In this document: positions 1 to 6,390 of the stretch, in pieces
How positions within the stretch are numbered: position 1 is the stretch's first letter
Layout of the letters: each line of letters starts with the position of its first letter
Source: an uncultured Christensenella sp.
Lineage (GTDB): Bacteria > Bacillota > Clostridia > Christensenellales > UBA1242
Assembly: GCA_949291975.1 (NCBI GenBank)
Contig: CASEYA010000092.1
Location: 1-6,398 of the forward strand
Direction of reading: 5' to 3'
DNA: 6,398 bases
Made by a program: the position numbers and the translations under genes
The notes under the pieces: model-generated
Databases searched by the model: none
What the model saw: only the letters and a program-made list of their open reading frames with translations
Told to the model about the DNA's origin: nothing

Positions 1-957
1 GGTGGCGTTTGCACCAGTCAACAAGACTATGAAGATGTTTGCAGGGTATGCCAAACAATTGGAATACCCTATTATTCTGTTAACTTTGCAAAAGAATACT
101 ATGACAAAGTTTTTTCATATTTTATTGAGAGTTATAAAAACGGTAGAACTCCAAACCCAGATGTTCTGTGCAATAAAGAAATTAAATTTGATTTATTCCT
201 AAAAAAAGCGCTTGAACTTGGCGCAGATTTTATTGCAACTGGTCATTATGCAAAAAATGTGGAAAAAGATGGCAAATTTTACTTAAAAAAAGCCTTTGAC
301 AAGTCAAAAGACCAAAGTTACTTTTTAAATCAATTAAATCAAACCCAACTTTCGTATGCCATGTTCCCTCTTGGAGATATGAAAAAAGATGATGTGCGTA
401 AAATTGCCAGAGAAAATAATCTTATCACAGCAAACAAAAAAGACAGCACGGGAATTTGCTTTATTGGAGAAAGAAATTTTCGAGAGTTTTTACACAACTA
501 TCTGCCTTTTAAAGAAGGTGAAATTCGCCTGATGAGCAATAATAAAGTTGTAGGCAGACACTGTGGGTTGATGTTTTACACTCTTGGTCAACGCCGTGGG
601 CTTGGAATTGGCGGACTTGCTGACGGAAATGGGGAAAGATTTTTTGTTGCAAAAAAAGATTTGGAAAACAACATTCTCTATGTATCACAAGGTGAAAATG
701 ATTTTCTGTTTTCTAAGGGACTTAATGCAGAAAACTTTAATTGGATACCAGAAAAAAGAGAAAAGACCTTTGAATGCTTTGCCAAATTTCGCTATCGTCA
801 GCCAGACCAAGAAGTTATTGTCACACCAACTGAAAAAGGCATAAAAGTAAACTTTAAAAAGCCACAAAAAGCAGTGACCGAAGGGCAATTTGTTGTTCTT
901 TATGATAACGAAGAAAACTGTCTTGGTGGTGGTGAAATAACCGAAGTTATAAACTAA
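1..957 (+). CDS. mnmA: tRNA-specific 2-thiouridylase MnmA, 5'-truncated by window edge
   Basis: The frame is open from base 1 to the TAA at 955-957 (318 visible codons). The first in-frame ATG, at 259, is internal and not the start. MnmA is a cytoplasmic enzyme that activates U34 of the Lys, Glu and Gln tRNAs with ATP and inserts sulfur to give 2-thiouridine. Visible family signatures are [14 protein letters not shown] with Asp54 and Cys57, ATGHYA (79-84), [10 protein letters not shown] with Cys153 (149-158), [13 protein letters not shown] (193-205), KFRYRQP and the C-terminal LGGGEI. Cys57 and Cys153 match the catalytic pair C102 and C199 of the E. coli enzyme; their spacing is 96 here against 97 there. 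By that alignment about 45 residues are missing, including the ATP-binding SGGVDS loop, which lies left of the window. All visible catalytic residues are intact. The gene is convergent with the secretion-like genes and shares a terminator region with them, so it is probably chromosomal flank unrelated to their function. Confidence 0.97.
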   Translation, partial: GGVCTSQQDYEDVCRVCQTIGIPYYSVNFAKEYYDKVFSYFIESYKNGRTPNPDVLCNKEIKFDLFLKKALELGADFIATGHYAKNVEKDGKFYLKKAFDKSKDQSYFLNQLNQTQLSYAMFPLGDMKKDDVRKIARENNLITANKKDSTGICFIGERNFREFLHNYLPFKEGEIRLMSNNKVVGRHCGLMFYTLGQRRGLGIGGLADGNGERFFVAKKDLENNILYVSQGENDFLFSKGLNAENFNWIPEKREKTFECFAKFRYRQPDQEVIVTPTEKGIKVNFKKPQKAVTEGQFVVLYDNEENCLGGGEITEVIN

Positions 958-1082
958 AATTGTGCTAAAAATTCATAAAAAGAAGTTTTGGTTTGAAATT
1001 TTGTAAATTTTATATTAAATTATTGGTAAAATTAAAAAAATTTTAAAATTCAACTATTCCAAACAAAATAATCTCCCAAAAT

Positions 1083-1114
1083 AAAAAAGATAGATTTTCT
1101 CATCTATCTTTTTT
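1083..1114. terminator. Bidirectional intrinsic terminator between convergent genes
   Basis: The arms AAAAAAGATAGAT (1083-1095) and ATCTATCTTTTTT (1102-1114) are a perfect 13-bp inverted repeat around a 6-nt loop. Each strand ends the hairpin in a six-T run, so it can stop mnmA transcripts on the + strand and read-through of the three-gene set on the - strand. The core GATAGAT/ATCTATC is weak in GC, which is usual in AT-rich genomes. It lies 125 nt beyond the mnmA stop codon, so the mnmA transcript would carry a long AT-rich 3' end. Confidence 0.8.
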
Positions 1115-1118
1115 CTAT

Positions 1119-1147
1119 TAAAAGAAAACCACCAGAAATACTGATGG
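1119..1147 (-). terminator. Reverse-strand intrinsic terminator after the 82-aa gene
   Basis: Read on the reverse strand, CCATCAG (1147-1141), loop TATTT and CTGGTGG (1135-1129) form a 7-bp stem with a single G-U pair, followed at once by TTTTCTTTTA (1128-1119). On the + strand the same pair becomes a C-A mismatch and no T-run follows, so the element is directional. It begins 16 nt after the stop codon of the 82-residue gene, the expected place for the end of that transcript. With the bidirectional hairpin beyond it, reverse-strand transcription meets two terminators in series. Confidence 0.75.
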
Positions 1148-1163
1148 AATTCCTTTATTTAAA

Positions 1164-1412
1164 CTATGAATTGATGATGTTCTTAATCTCGTTAAGTTGT
1201 TCCAAACTCAAAAGTTCAATTTTGTGTTTTGCATCTGCGTATGCAAGTTTAACAAGTTGCGGATAATCACCAGACTCAACTTTTTTTACCATGATGTCTG
1301 CAAGTTTTAAAATTTCATCCTTTTCCTTGAAGTCGATTGCAACAATAATTTTTTCCAAAATATCATAACTTGTTTCAATCACTTTTGGATCATTTTTTGA
1401 TAGTGTTTTCAT
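1164..1412 (-). CDS. Unrecognised small helical protein, 82 aa
   Basis: I do not recognise this family. The product is highly charged (13 Lys, 15 Asp/Glu) with no Arg, Trp or Cys, no signal peptide and no membrane segment. It looks mostly alpha-helical: hydrophobic residues recur every three or four positions in about 12-45, 53-68 and 69-81, suggesting a small helical bundle or a binding partner. Three things support a real gene: an AGGGGA ribosome site with the last G 10 nt before ATG, a 17-nt gap from the upstream 729-residue gene, and a directional terminator 16 nt after its stop. It is almost certainly co-transcribed with the 729-residue gene. A role as chaperone, regulator or small partner of that protein is possible, but nothing in the sequence decides it. 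Confidence 0.78.
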   Translation of the reverse strand: MKTLSKNDPKVIETSYDILEKIIVAIDFKEKDEILKLADIMVKKVESGDYPQLVKLAYADAKHKIELLSLEQLNEIKNIINS

Positions 1413-1421
1413 AACTTATTT

Positions 1422-1427
1422 TCCCCT
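1422..1427 (-). promoter_or_regulatory. Ribosome binding site AGGGGA for the 82-aa gene
   Basis: On the reverse strand the context is AAAAAGGGGAAAATAAGTT followed by ATG, with 10 nt between the last G and the start. The site lies within the 17-nt gap after the preceding stop codon and fixes the start of this short gene. AAGGGG can pair with the 16S 3' end with one G-U pair. Confidence 0.75.
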
Positions 1428-1429
1428 TT

Positions 1430-3619
1430 TTAAAGTATCATTTCATTAACTTTAGACTTAACTTGGTCGCTATACTCTTTCTTCTTGTCATATTTTAAAA
1501 TCTTAGCAACAATTGCTTTACCAGAATTTTCAGCATATTTATCCATTTCTGCCCCTGCTGTTTGCACAATTTCTTGCGCCCTATCCATTACAAGACCGTG
1601 AAGAATAAGAGCGTTGTGATATTCTGGAATACTTTTGTTTTCATAGAGTTTTCTAAGGTAGGTAACATCAATCTTTTTACCATCAATTTTAACAGATTCT
1701 CTCTCAAAGGTTGCTTCAAGAATTTTTATGTTGTGTGATTTAGTTTCATCTGCTTCAATCTTTCTTTTCGTTTCTCGTTTTTCTCTGTTCAAAGTTTGAA
1801 GTTCAACATCAATAGCATCGTTTTTACTAATCAAATCAGAAATCTCTGTTTGTAGTGCTGTCATTCTTGGGTCAGAATCTGCAACACCTCTTGAACGAAG
1901 TGCCTCAACTTCAAGTCTTTTATCTGCAATAACACCTTCGTTGTTGTGCTTGTTATCTTCTTTTGTGGTAATTGATGCTTCAACTTCACTAAGTTTATTT
2001 ATATGTCTGCTGTATAGTTTATCTATATCTCTCTTCTTATTTGCAATTTGCTCAGCAGTATATTTCCAAACAGCTGCATAAACATCCCAACAGTCTTTAT
2101 TCTTGTTTGTAAGGAAAACTCTATATTTTGAACCATATAAATCCCAAGGATAGAATCTTGATGGGTCTGGATCAGGATCTGGATCAGGATCTGGGTCTGG
2201 GTCTGGGTCTGGGTCTGGATCAGGGTCTGGGTCTGGGTCTGGTCCAGGTGCTTCTATTGGATGAATTTCACTGTAAATACCTTTAACCGCACTGAAATCA
2301 CGCTTTGCAAACATTGCTCCGCCAAAGTTTTTAGCATCTGGTGTAATAAGCCCTGTTCTTTCAAGATATTCGCTTGGTGAAAAGCCAAGGTTAGATGCAC
2401 ATCTGTTTACACTTGTTGCAACAAAGCCAGCAGTAAGTGGGACAATCCATTTGTTGTCATCTTTTGCATCAAGCAAACTTTGAGCAGCATCAAGTTTGAA
2501 AAATGTTCTAAAAGCTCTTGCATCCTTTGCACTGGTTGCAAACATAACACTCATTTCACTGGCAATAAGATTTGTGGCAAAATCTCGTAATACCTCTTTG
2601 TTATTATTATAGTCTGCTGCACCTGGCAAACCATATAGTCCACCATTCGCCAGCAATTTTTCAACTCGTTTCATATAAGGAGTTGTTGAAAGTTTGGCAA
2701 TTTCTTTGATTATGGTATATGCTTGCTCTGCTTTTGAGCCTTGAGTTGAATAGGTTATTTCTATTGAGGCTGGCAAAACATTTTCTTTTATGTTAAGCTT
2801 TGACTTCACATAGTTGGCAATTTTTCTGCCCACTGTTCTGATTTTGCGTTTTTTAATGCTAACAGTGTTTGCAGAAAGAGAAGAACTTGGCACAAACTTA
2901 ACACCAACAGCGTTTGAAATGTTACTTAAAAATGCTTCAAAACTGCTGTTTATATCAAGTCCTAAACTATCAAGAGTAATTTGCTCGCCCTCATCGTCAA
3001 TGGTTAAAACTGGTGGAACATTCTTATTTGTTCTATCTGTCTTTTTGACATTTGTCATATCAAAATGTTCAACACCGCCAACTATTGCAGATGGCATTGA
3101 CCTGTCAGTTGTAACATAGCCAAGTGCTGCCCACTCTTCTTTTGTTTTTAAGTTATCAACAAGACTTTGGTCTTCTGCAAGTCTTTCTGCTGTTAAAATG
3201 GAATTAAAATCTGAAACAGAAGTTTTTTCTTCGTTTTGACCAAGTTCACGCCATCTTTTTTCATTTTCGGCACCTGGGCTGTCAAGCAACCCCCTGCTTT
3301 CAAGGTCTTGCGCAGCAAGTTCGTTAACCTGAATGTCCCATTCCTTACCCAAAATTCTGTTTGAAGTATATCCATTGTTAACAAGGTTAAGTGAATTCTT
3401 CATTTGCTCGGTCACAAAGTTCTTGAAGTCTGGCACATTATTTAAAATGCCAGACATATCTCCACTTTTCTTGTTTTTGAAAGATTCGCCATAGTCTTCG
3501 CCATAGATTGACTGCGTTAAGTCAACTTCATAGCCACGACGACCAGTAAATGGCCACCTGCCAAATCGGTTGCCTTGCAAAGTGCTGTCAAACCAAAAAT
3601 TATCTTTTAATTTTGCCAT
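1430..3619 (-). CDS. Unrecognised 729-aa protein with (DP)13 linker and coiled-coil C-terminus, downstream of virB4
   Basis: I do not recognise this family. There is no signal peptide, no convincing membrane segment, no P-loop and no LPXTG-type anchor, so the product is predicted to be soluble. Three regions are visible. Residues 1-455 begin with an aromatic, Arg/Gly-rich stretch (FWF, GRWPFTGRRGY), have short related segments ending EKRWRELG (120-127) and KEEWAALG (160-167), and a basic patch at 256-274. Residues 460-486 are proline followed by 13 Asp-Pro pairs, an extended acidic linker. Residues 487-729 start SRFYPWDLYG and contain a charged heptad-like coiled coil at about 517-640, interrupted near 577-587, then more helix. 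Only two Cys are present (407, 510). The ATG has AGGGG 9 nt upstream and its own promoter. It sits 93 nt after virB4 and 17 nt before the 82-aa gene. Position suggests a secretion-system accessory or substrate; this is inference. The reading frame is secure, the function unknown. Confidence 0.92.
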   Translation of the reverse strand: MAKLKDNFWFDSTLQGNRFGRWPFTGRRGYEVDLTQSIYGEDYGESFKNKKSGDMSGILNNVPDFKNFVTEQMKNSLNLVNNGYTSNRILGKEWDIQVNELAAQDLESRGLLDSPGAENEKRWRELGQNEEKTSVSDFNSILTAERLAEDQSLVDNLKTKEEWAALGYVTTDRSMPSAIVGGVEHFDMTNVKKTDRTNKNVPPVLTIDDEGEQITLDSLGLDINSSFEAFLSNISNAVGVKFVPSSSLSANTVSIKKRKIRTVGRKIANYVKSKLNIKENVLPASIEITYSTQGSKAEQAYTIIKEIAKLSTTPYMKRVEKLLANGGLYGLPGAADYNNNKEVLRDFATNLIASEMSVMFATSAKDARAFRTFFKLDAAQSLLDAKDDNKWIVPLTAGFVATSVNRCASNLGFSPSEYLERTGLITPDAKNFGGAMFAKRDFSAVKGIYSEIHPIEAPGPDPDPDPDPDPDPDPDPDPDPDPDPDPSRFYPWDLYGSKYRVFLTNKNKDCWDVYAAVWKYTAEQIANKKRDIDKLYSRHINKLSEVEASITTKEDNKHNNEGVIADKRLEVEALRSRGVADSDPRMTALQTEISDLISKNDAIDVELQTLNREKRETKRKIEADETKSHNIKILEATFERESVKIDGKKIDVTYLRKLYENKSIPEYHNALILHGLVMDRAQEIVQTAGAEMDKYAENSGKAIVAKILKYDKKKEYSDQVKSKVNEMIL
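2162..2242 (-). repeat. Hexanucleotide tandem repeat encoding Pro-(Asp-Pro)13
   Basis: Read on the coding strand, this is a run of 13 CCN-GAY units plus one extra proline codon, 81 bp in all. Proline is CCA eleven times and CCT three times; aspartate is GAC eight times and GAT five times. The variants are not random: the 5' two-thirds are mostly CCAGAC, and the 3' third holds CCAGATCCTGAT twice in tandem, a sign of unit duplication. Gain or loss of a 6-bp unit keeps the frame, so the linker can change length without breaking the protein. The tract is much richer in G+C than its surroundings. Confidence 0.95.
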
Positions 3620-3628
3620 AAAAAAATA

Positions 3629-3633
3629 CCCCT
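3629..3633 (-). promoter_or_regulatory. Ribosome binding site AGGGG for the 729-aa gene
   Basis: On the reverse strand, AGGGG stands 9 nt before the ATG at 3619. The same G4 core occurs before the other two reverse-strand genes. It supports the ATG at 3619 as the start. Confidence 0.75.
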
Positions 3634-3644
3634 ATATTATATAG
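3632..3644. promoter_or_regulatory. Small perfect inverted repeat at predicted transcription start (possible operator)
   Basis: CTATAT-T-ATATAG is a perfect 6-bp inverted repeat around one base. It covers the predicted transcription start (about 3642) and touches the Shine-Dalgarno G-run. It also contains a second TATAAT hexamer (3636-3641 on the reverse strand). A regulator binding here could block both steps, but AT-rich DNA produces such short palindromes by chance. Confidence 0.25.
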
Positions 3645-3648
3645 AAGT

Positions 3649-3677
3649 ATTTTAGCACAATATGTTAAAAAAATCAA
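3649..3677 (-). promoter_or_regulatory. Vegetative-type promoter for the 729-aa and 82-aa genes
   Basis: On the reverse strand, TTGATT (3677-3672), a 17-nt spacer and TAAAAT (3654-3649) match the primary sigma factor consensus. The spacer ends in TGC directly before TAAAAT, giving an extended -10 element. The region upstream of the -35 is AT-rich. The predicted start near 3642 leaves a leader of about 22 nt carrying the AGGGG site. It lies wholly in the 93-nt gap after virB4, so the two downstream genes can be transcribed independently of it. Confidence 0.7.
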
Positions 3678-3712
3678 TACCCTTTTTTAAAAAACTGTTG
3701 ATAATGTTATAA

Positions 3713-6352
3713 CTATCTGCTTGAAAGTCCTGCAAGCATTTTTATGGTGTCATTTGCCTCAATTGTGAAAGTTGTTCTTGAATATGCACTGGAAATAAAG
3801 AAGCATTGACCACGCCCAGCTGTTACAATTGCATCCTGTTCGTCTTTGTTGATTTCACCTGCATTTCGATAAAGGCTTACAAGGTCAGAAATGTCGTTTG
3901 GTGCAAGTGAGAAAATCATAGAATATTGACTGGCGTTAATAACCGCACTTGCCTGACGCTTTGTGTCCTCGGAACCACCGATGAAGTCTTTGATGTTTTG
4001 AGTGATGATGATTTGCATTCCTTCGTATTTACGAATACGCTTTGCCATTTGTGCCATGAAGTCAAGAGCAATTGGGAATTTTGGGTTAATGAAAAGGTGC
4101 GCCTCGTCCACAACGAACACAATTTTCCTGAGGGTGTTATATTTAAGGTTGAAGTCTCTGTTCTTTAAGATTTCGTTATCAAGATATTTGAACACCAAAA
4201 GCATTTGCGCATTTGCAATGGTCTGGTTTCTGTTTACAATCAAAGAACGGAAGTTAAAACAAACAAAGTTTTCTTTGGTCTGAATTGAGGTTGGTCCGTT
4301 CCAAAGGTTACTGTTACGCCCACCGCTTGCAAACTTTTGAACATAGTTTAAAAGAATTTGCAGGTTCCTCTTGTGATATGCATCCTCTTCTGCATTAAGC
4401 GTTCGCTCAATATATCTATATAGGTCATCAAAAATTGGATAGTCTTCTGGTTTAAGTTTACTTAGGTCAGTCTTTTGGTTGATATTTTTCTCTTTGTAAA
4501 CCTCGGTAACCAAAGAGTTAAGTGTTTCAAAGGCATCACTGCTCATACCTTCAAAAATGGTTTTGAAGAACTCTTCCAAGAACTGCAAGTGTTGAGAAAA
4601 TGAGTCTCCCTCGCCACCTTCATCGGCAGAAAGTGAGGTCATAACATGGAATGGGTTTAAAATTCCGTGAACACTGGAACCAACATCAATAACTTTGCCA
4701 GAAAGGTTGGCAGCCAAAGTTTGATATTCTTCCTCGGGGTCAATGATAAAGATTCTGGCATTATCTGCTGCAAGGTTTGCTAGCAGAACTTTTGTTGCAT
4801 ATGATTTACCCGAACCAGACTTACCAATGATAATCATGTTTGAGTTAACACGCTCGTTGTTTCTCTGGAAGAAATCAATAAACACAGGGTAACTGTTCCA
4901 ACCAACATAAAAACCACCCTTGTCTTGCAAACTGTTGGAAATAAAAGGAAAAGCAGCAGCAATGGTTGTTGTTTGAATGCCTCGCTCGTATGAAGTTGTT
5001 TTATCAATTCTTGAAATGTTGCTGGAAACAAAAGCCTCTACCTGACGACCAAACATTTCACTGTATTTAAAACCATATTGTTTTAATACACCACGAACTT
5101 CCTTTTTAACACCTTCTTCTGCAAAGATGTGAATGTTAACATTATAAAGATATTCATTACCAATTTTAAGGTCAGATACAAGTTCTCTAAGACTGCTCAT
5201 CTGCGTGTTAAGTTCCACCTGTTTACTAGATTTAAACACACCCTTTGAACGAGCATCAAGTTCCACAATTGCACGGTCAAGTTGTTTTTCTGCAACTTCG
5301 GGCTTAATTGGTCTTATGTTCATAACGACCTTTGAAGAACTAAGGCTGAAAAATGGAAAGGACCAAGCATTTGCGACATTAAGAGGATAGTCTCTTATGG
5401 CAAAGCTTCTAAATTCCTGACCATCGACCACCGTTCTTCCTGCTTTAAATACAATTTCATTTGGCATGGACCACTTTGTGTATTCACGCATTGGAATGAT
5501 TGCAAGTTCGTCTTCGCTGAAGTCTTTTCCATAGTTAGAGCGCAAGAAAACTGTTAACTCTTGGTCTCTAAGTCTGGTTGCCACCATTGGAACCACACCA
5601 CGCATAAGGGTGTTTATCATACCTTCTGCTGTGATTGTTAAACTCTCTCGGTCGTTATCATAGATTACAATGTAAAAGTGGTCTTTGAAAATTCGGTCTG
5701 CGTCTTGGAATTCACGCAGTCTGGCAAGTCTAGATTCAAAGATAAGCGAACGAGCATCAGCCTCTTCTTTTGTCATTTCCCCGTCGGTAACACGCTCTAG
5801 AACTTCGTCATATTTGCGGTCTTCTGCATAGATATAGTCTTCCATTGGCATTGGAAGTGTTGTTTTGATAATGCTGGCAATTTGCGTTTGTGTTATCAGC
5901 CTAAGTGCGTTTGCAAAACAAGCAATAACAGAATCTTGTTTTTCTTCGTCAAGCATCCAAAACTCAATTGGTCTAACTTCAATTACTGCCGCATAATAGT
6001 TTTCATAGTCAATAAAACCGTCACGAACATTAACATATGGAATAACCTCAGTTACTGGCGAAGTTTTTCTTTTTGGATATTTTGAATATCTTTTCTTGTA
6101 AGCAAAAAATTTAATAAGCAAAAAGAGTGTGGTGTAAAGTGGTTCGCCGTCTGCAATGCGCAAGAAAAGACAAATGATGACCGCTGTCCAAACCGAACCA
6201 ATATAGACTTTTGTCATCACATCACCAATTCCAGTGCTGAAAATGATTAGCATTAAAACAGCAATACCAATCACCGCTAAAATGATATCTCCCAGTGTTA
6301 CGCCACGGAAAAATTCCATTTTAACTTTTGTTCTTCTTGGAATATACCTCAT
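3713..6352 (-). CDS. virB4: PrgI-VirB4 fusion: type IV secretion/conjugation ATPase
   Basis: This 879-residue protein belongs to the VirB4/TraC ATPases, which energise assembly and substrate transfer at the inner face of type IV secretion systems. Residues 1-95 resemble PrgI: YIPRRTKVKMEFFRGVTLGD, then two membrane helices at about 19-41 and 48-66, then a basic tail (KKRYSKYPKRK) that should stay in the cytoplasm. Residues 100-470 form the VirB4-type N-terminal region. The ATPase follows: Walker A GKSGSGKS (510-517), FIIDPEEEY (535-543), ILNPF (564-568), Walker B IVFVVDEAH (744-752) with Asp749 and Glu750, a KRIRKYEG segment with likely sensor or finger arginines (771-778), ITQN (783-786) and AGRGQ (845-849). 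All expected catalytic residues are present, so it looks functional. Separate VirB4 proteins are usually about 600-850 residues; the extra length is the membrane domain. The ATG has AGGGGA 8 nt upstream. A VirB3-like origin of the N-terminal domain is an alternative. Genes upstream, outside the window, probably encode other channel parts. Confidence 0.93.
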   Translation of the reverse strand: MRYIPRRTKVKMEFFRGVTLGDIILAVIGIAVLMLIIFSTGIGDVMTKVYIGSVWTAVIICLFLRIADGEPLYTTLFLLIKFFAYKKRYSKYPKRKTSPVTEVIPYVNVRDGFIDYENYYAAVIEVRPIEFWMLDEEKQDSVIACFANALRLITQTQIASIIKTTLPMPMEDYIYAEDRKYDEVLERVTDGEMTKEEADARSLIFESRLARLREFQDADRIFKDHFYIVIYDNDRESLTITAEGMINTLMRGVVPMVATRLRDQELTVFLRSNYGKDFSEDELAIIPMREYTKWSMPNEIVFKAGRTVVDGQEFRSFAIRDYPLNVANAWSFPFFSLSSSKVVMNIRPIKPEVAEKQLDRAIVELDARSKGVFKSSKQVELNTQMSSLRELVSDLKIGNEYLYNVNIHIFAEEGVKKEVRGVLKQYGFKYSEMFGRQVEAFVSSNISRIDKTTSYERGIQTTTIAAAFPFISNSLQDKGGFYVGWNSYPVFIDFFQRNNERVNSNMIIIGKSGSGKSYATKVLLANLAADNARIFIIDPEEEYQTLAANLSGKVIDVGSSVHGILNPFHVMTSLSADEGGEGDSFSQHLQFLEEFFKTIFEGMSSDAFETLNSLVTEVYKEKNINQKTDLSKLKPEDYPIFDDLYRYIERTLNAEEDAYHKRNLQILLNYVQKFASGGRNSNLWNGPTSIQTKENFVCFNFRSLIVNRNQTIANAQMLLVFKYLDNEILKNRDFNLKYNTLRKIVFVVDEAHLFINPKFPIALDFMAQMAKRIRKYEGMQIIITQNIKDFIGGSEDTKRQASAVINASQYSMIFSLAPNDISDLVSLYRNAGEINKDEQDAIVTAGRGQCFFISSAYSRTTFTIEANDTIKMLAGLSSR

Positions 6353-6359
6353 ATTCTTT

Positions 6360-6365
6360 TCCCCT
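6360..6365 (-). promoter_or_regulatory. Ribosome binding site AGGGGA for virB4
   Basis: On the reverse strand, ATAGGGGAAAAGAAT precedes the ATG at 6352, with 8 nt between the last G and the start. It supports the start at 6352, which keeps the complete PrgI-like N-terminus (MRYIPRR). Confidence 0.75.
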
Positions 6366-6384
6366 ATTTTTATAGTTTATCTAA

Positions 6385-6390
6385 ATTATA
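6385..6390 (-). promoter_or_regulatory. Possible -10 element (TATAAT) upstream of virB4
   Basis: A perfect TATAAT on the reverse strand lies 32 nt before the virB4 start codon, where a -10 box would sit for a leader of about 26 nt. The matching -35 would fall beyond the window edge, so the promoter cannot be confirmed. The flank is almost pure A/T, in which TATAAT arises easily. virB4 may instead be transcribed from further upstream. Confidence 0.3.

Noticed and set aside
259..957. ATG at 259 as the start of a separate 232-residue protein
   Set aside because: The same frame is open back to base 1 and encodes MnmA sequence, including the first catalytic Cys (C57), before this ATG. It is an internal methionine-free reading start, not a gene start.
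1039..1050. 12-bp palindrome AATTTTAAAATT after mnmA
   Set aside because: It is pure A/T in a very AT-rich spacer, has no loop and no adjacent signal; chance occurrence is expected.
2162..2242. Repeat tract as a CRISPR array or origin iterons
   Set aside because: The units are 6 bp without spacers, stay in frame and encode a regular Asp-Pro chain, so it is a coding microsatellite.
3667..3702. Possible intrinsic terminator after virB4 (ATCAA ... TTGAT followed by seven Ts on the reverse strand)
   Set aside because: Only a 5-bp outer stem closes the loop, the inside has mismatches around TTTTTTAAAAAA, and the T-run doubles as part of the -35/spacer. It is too weak to call; read-through into the next gene is likely possible.
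3916..5390. Medium-size frames overlapping virB4 on both strands
   Set aside because: They lie wholly inside the conserved VirB4 coding region, lack ribosome sites and show no recognisable protein features; they are shadows of the real frame.
6371..6390. Imperfect inverted repeat (TATAGTTT / AAATTATA with a 4-nt loop) upstream of virB4
   Set aside because: It has one mismatch and only one GC base, and it overlaps the candidate -10; not distinguishable from background AT sequence.
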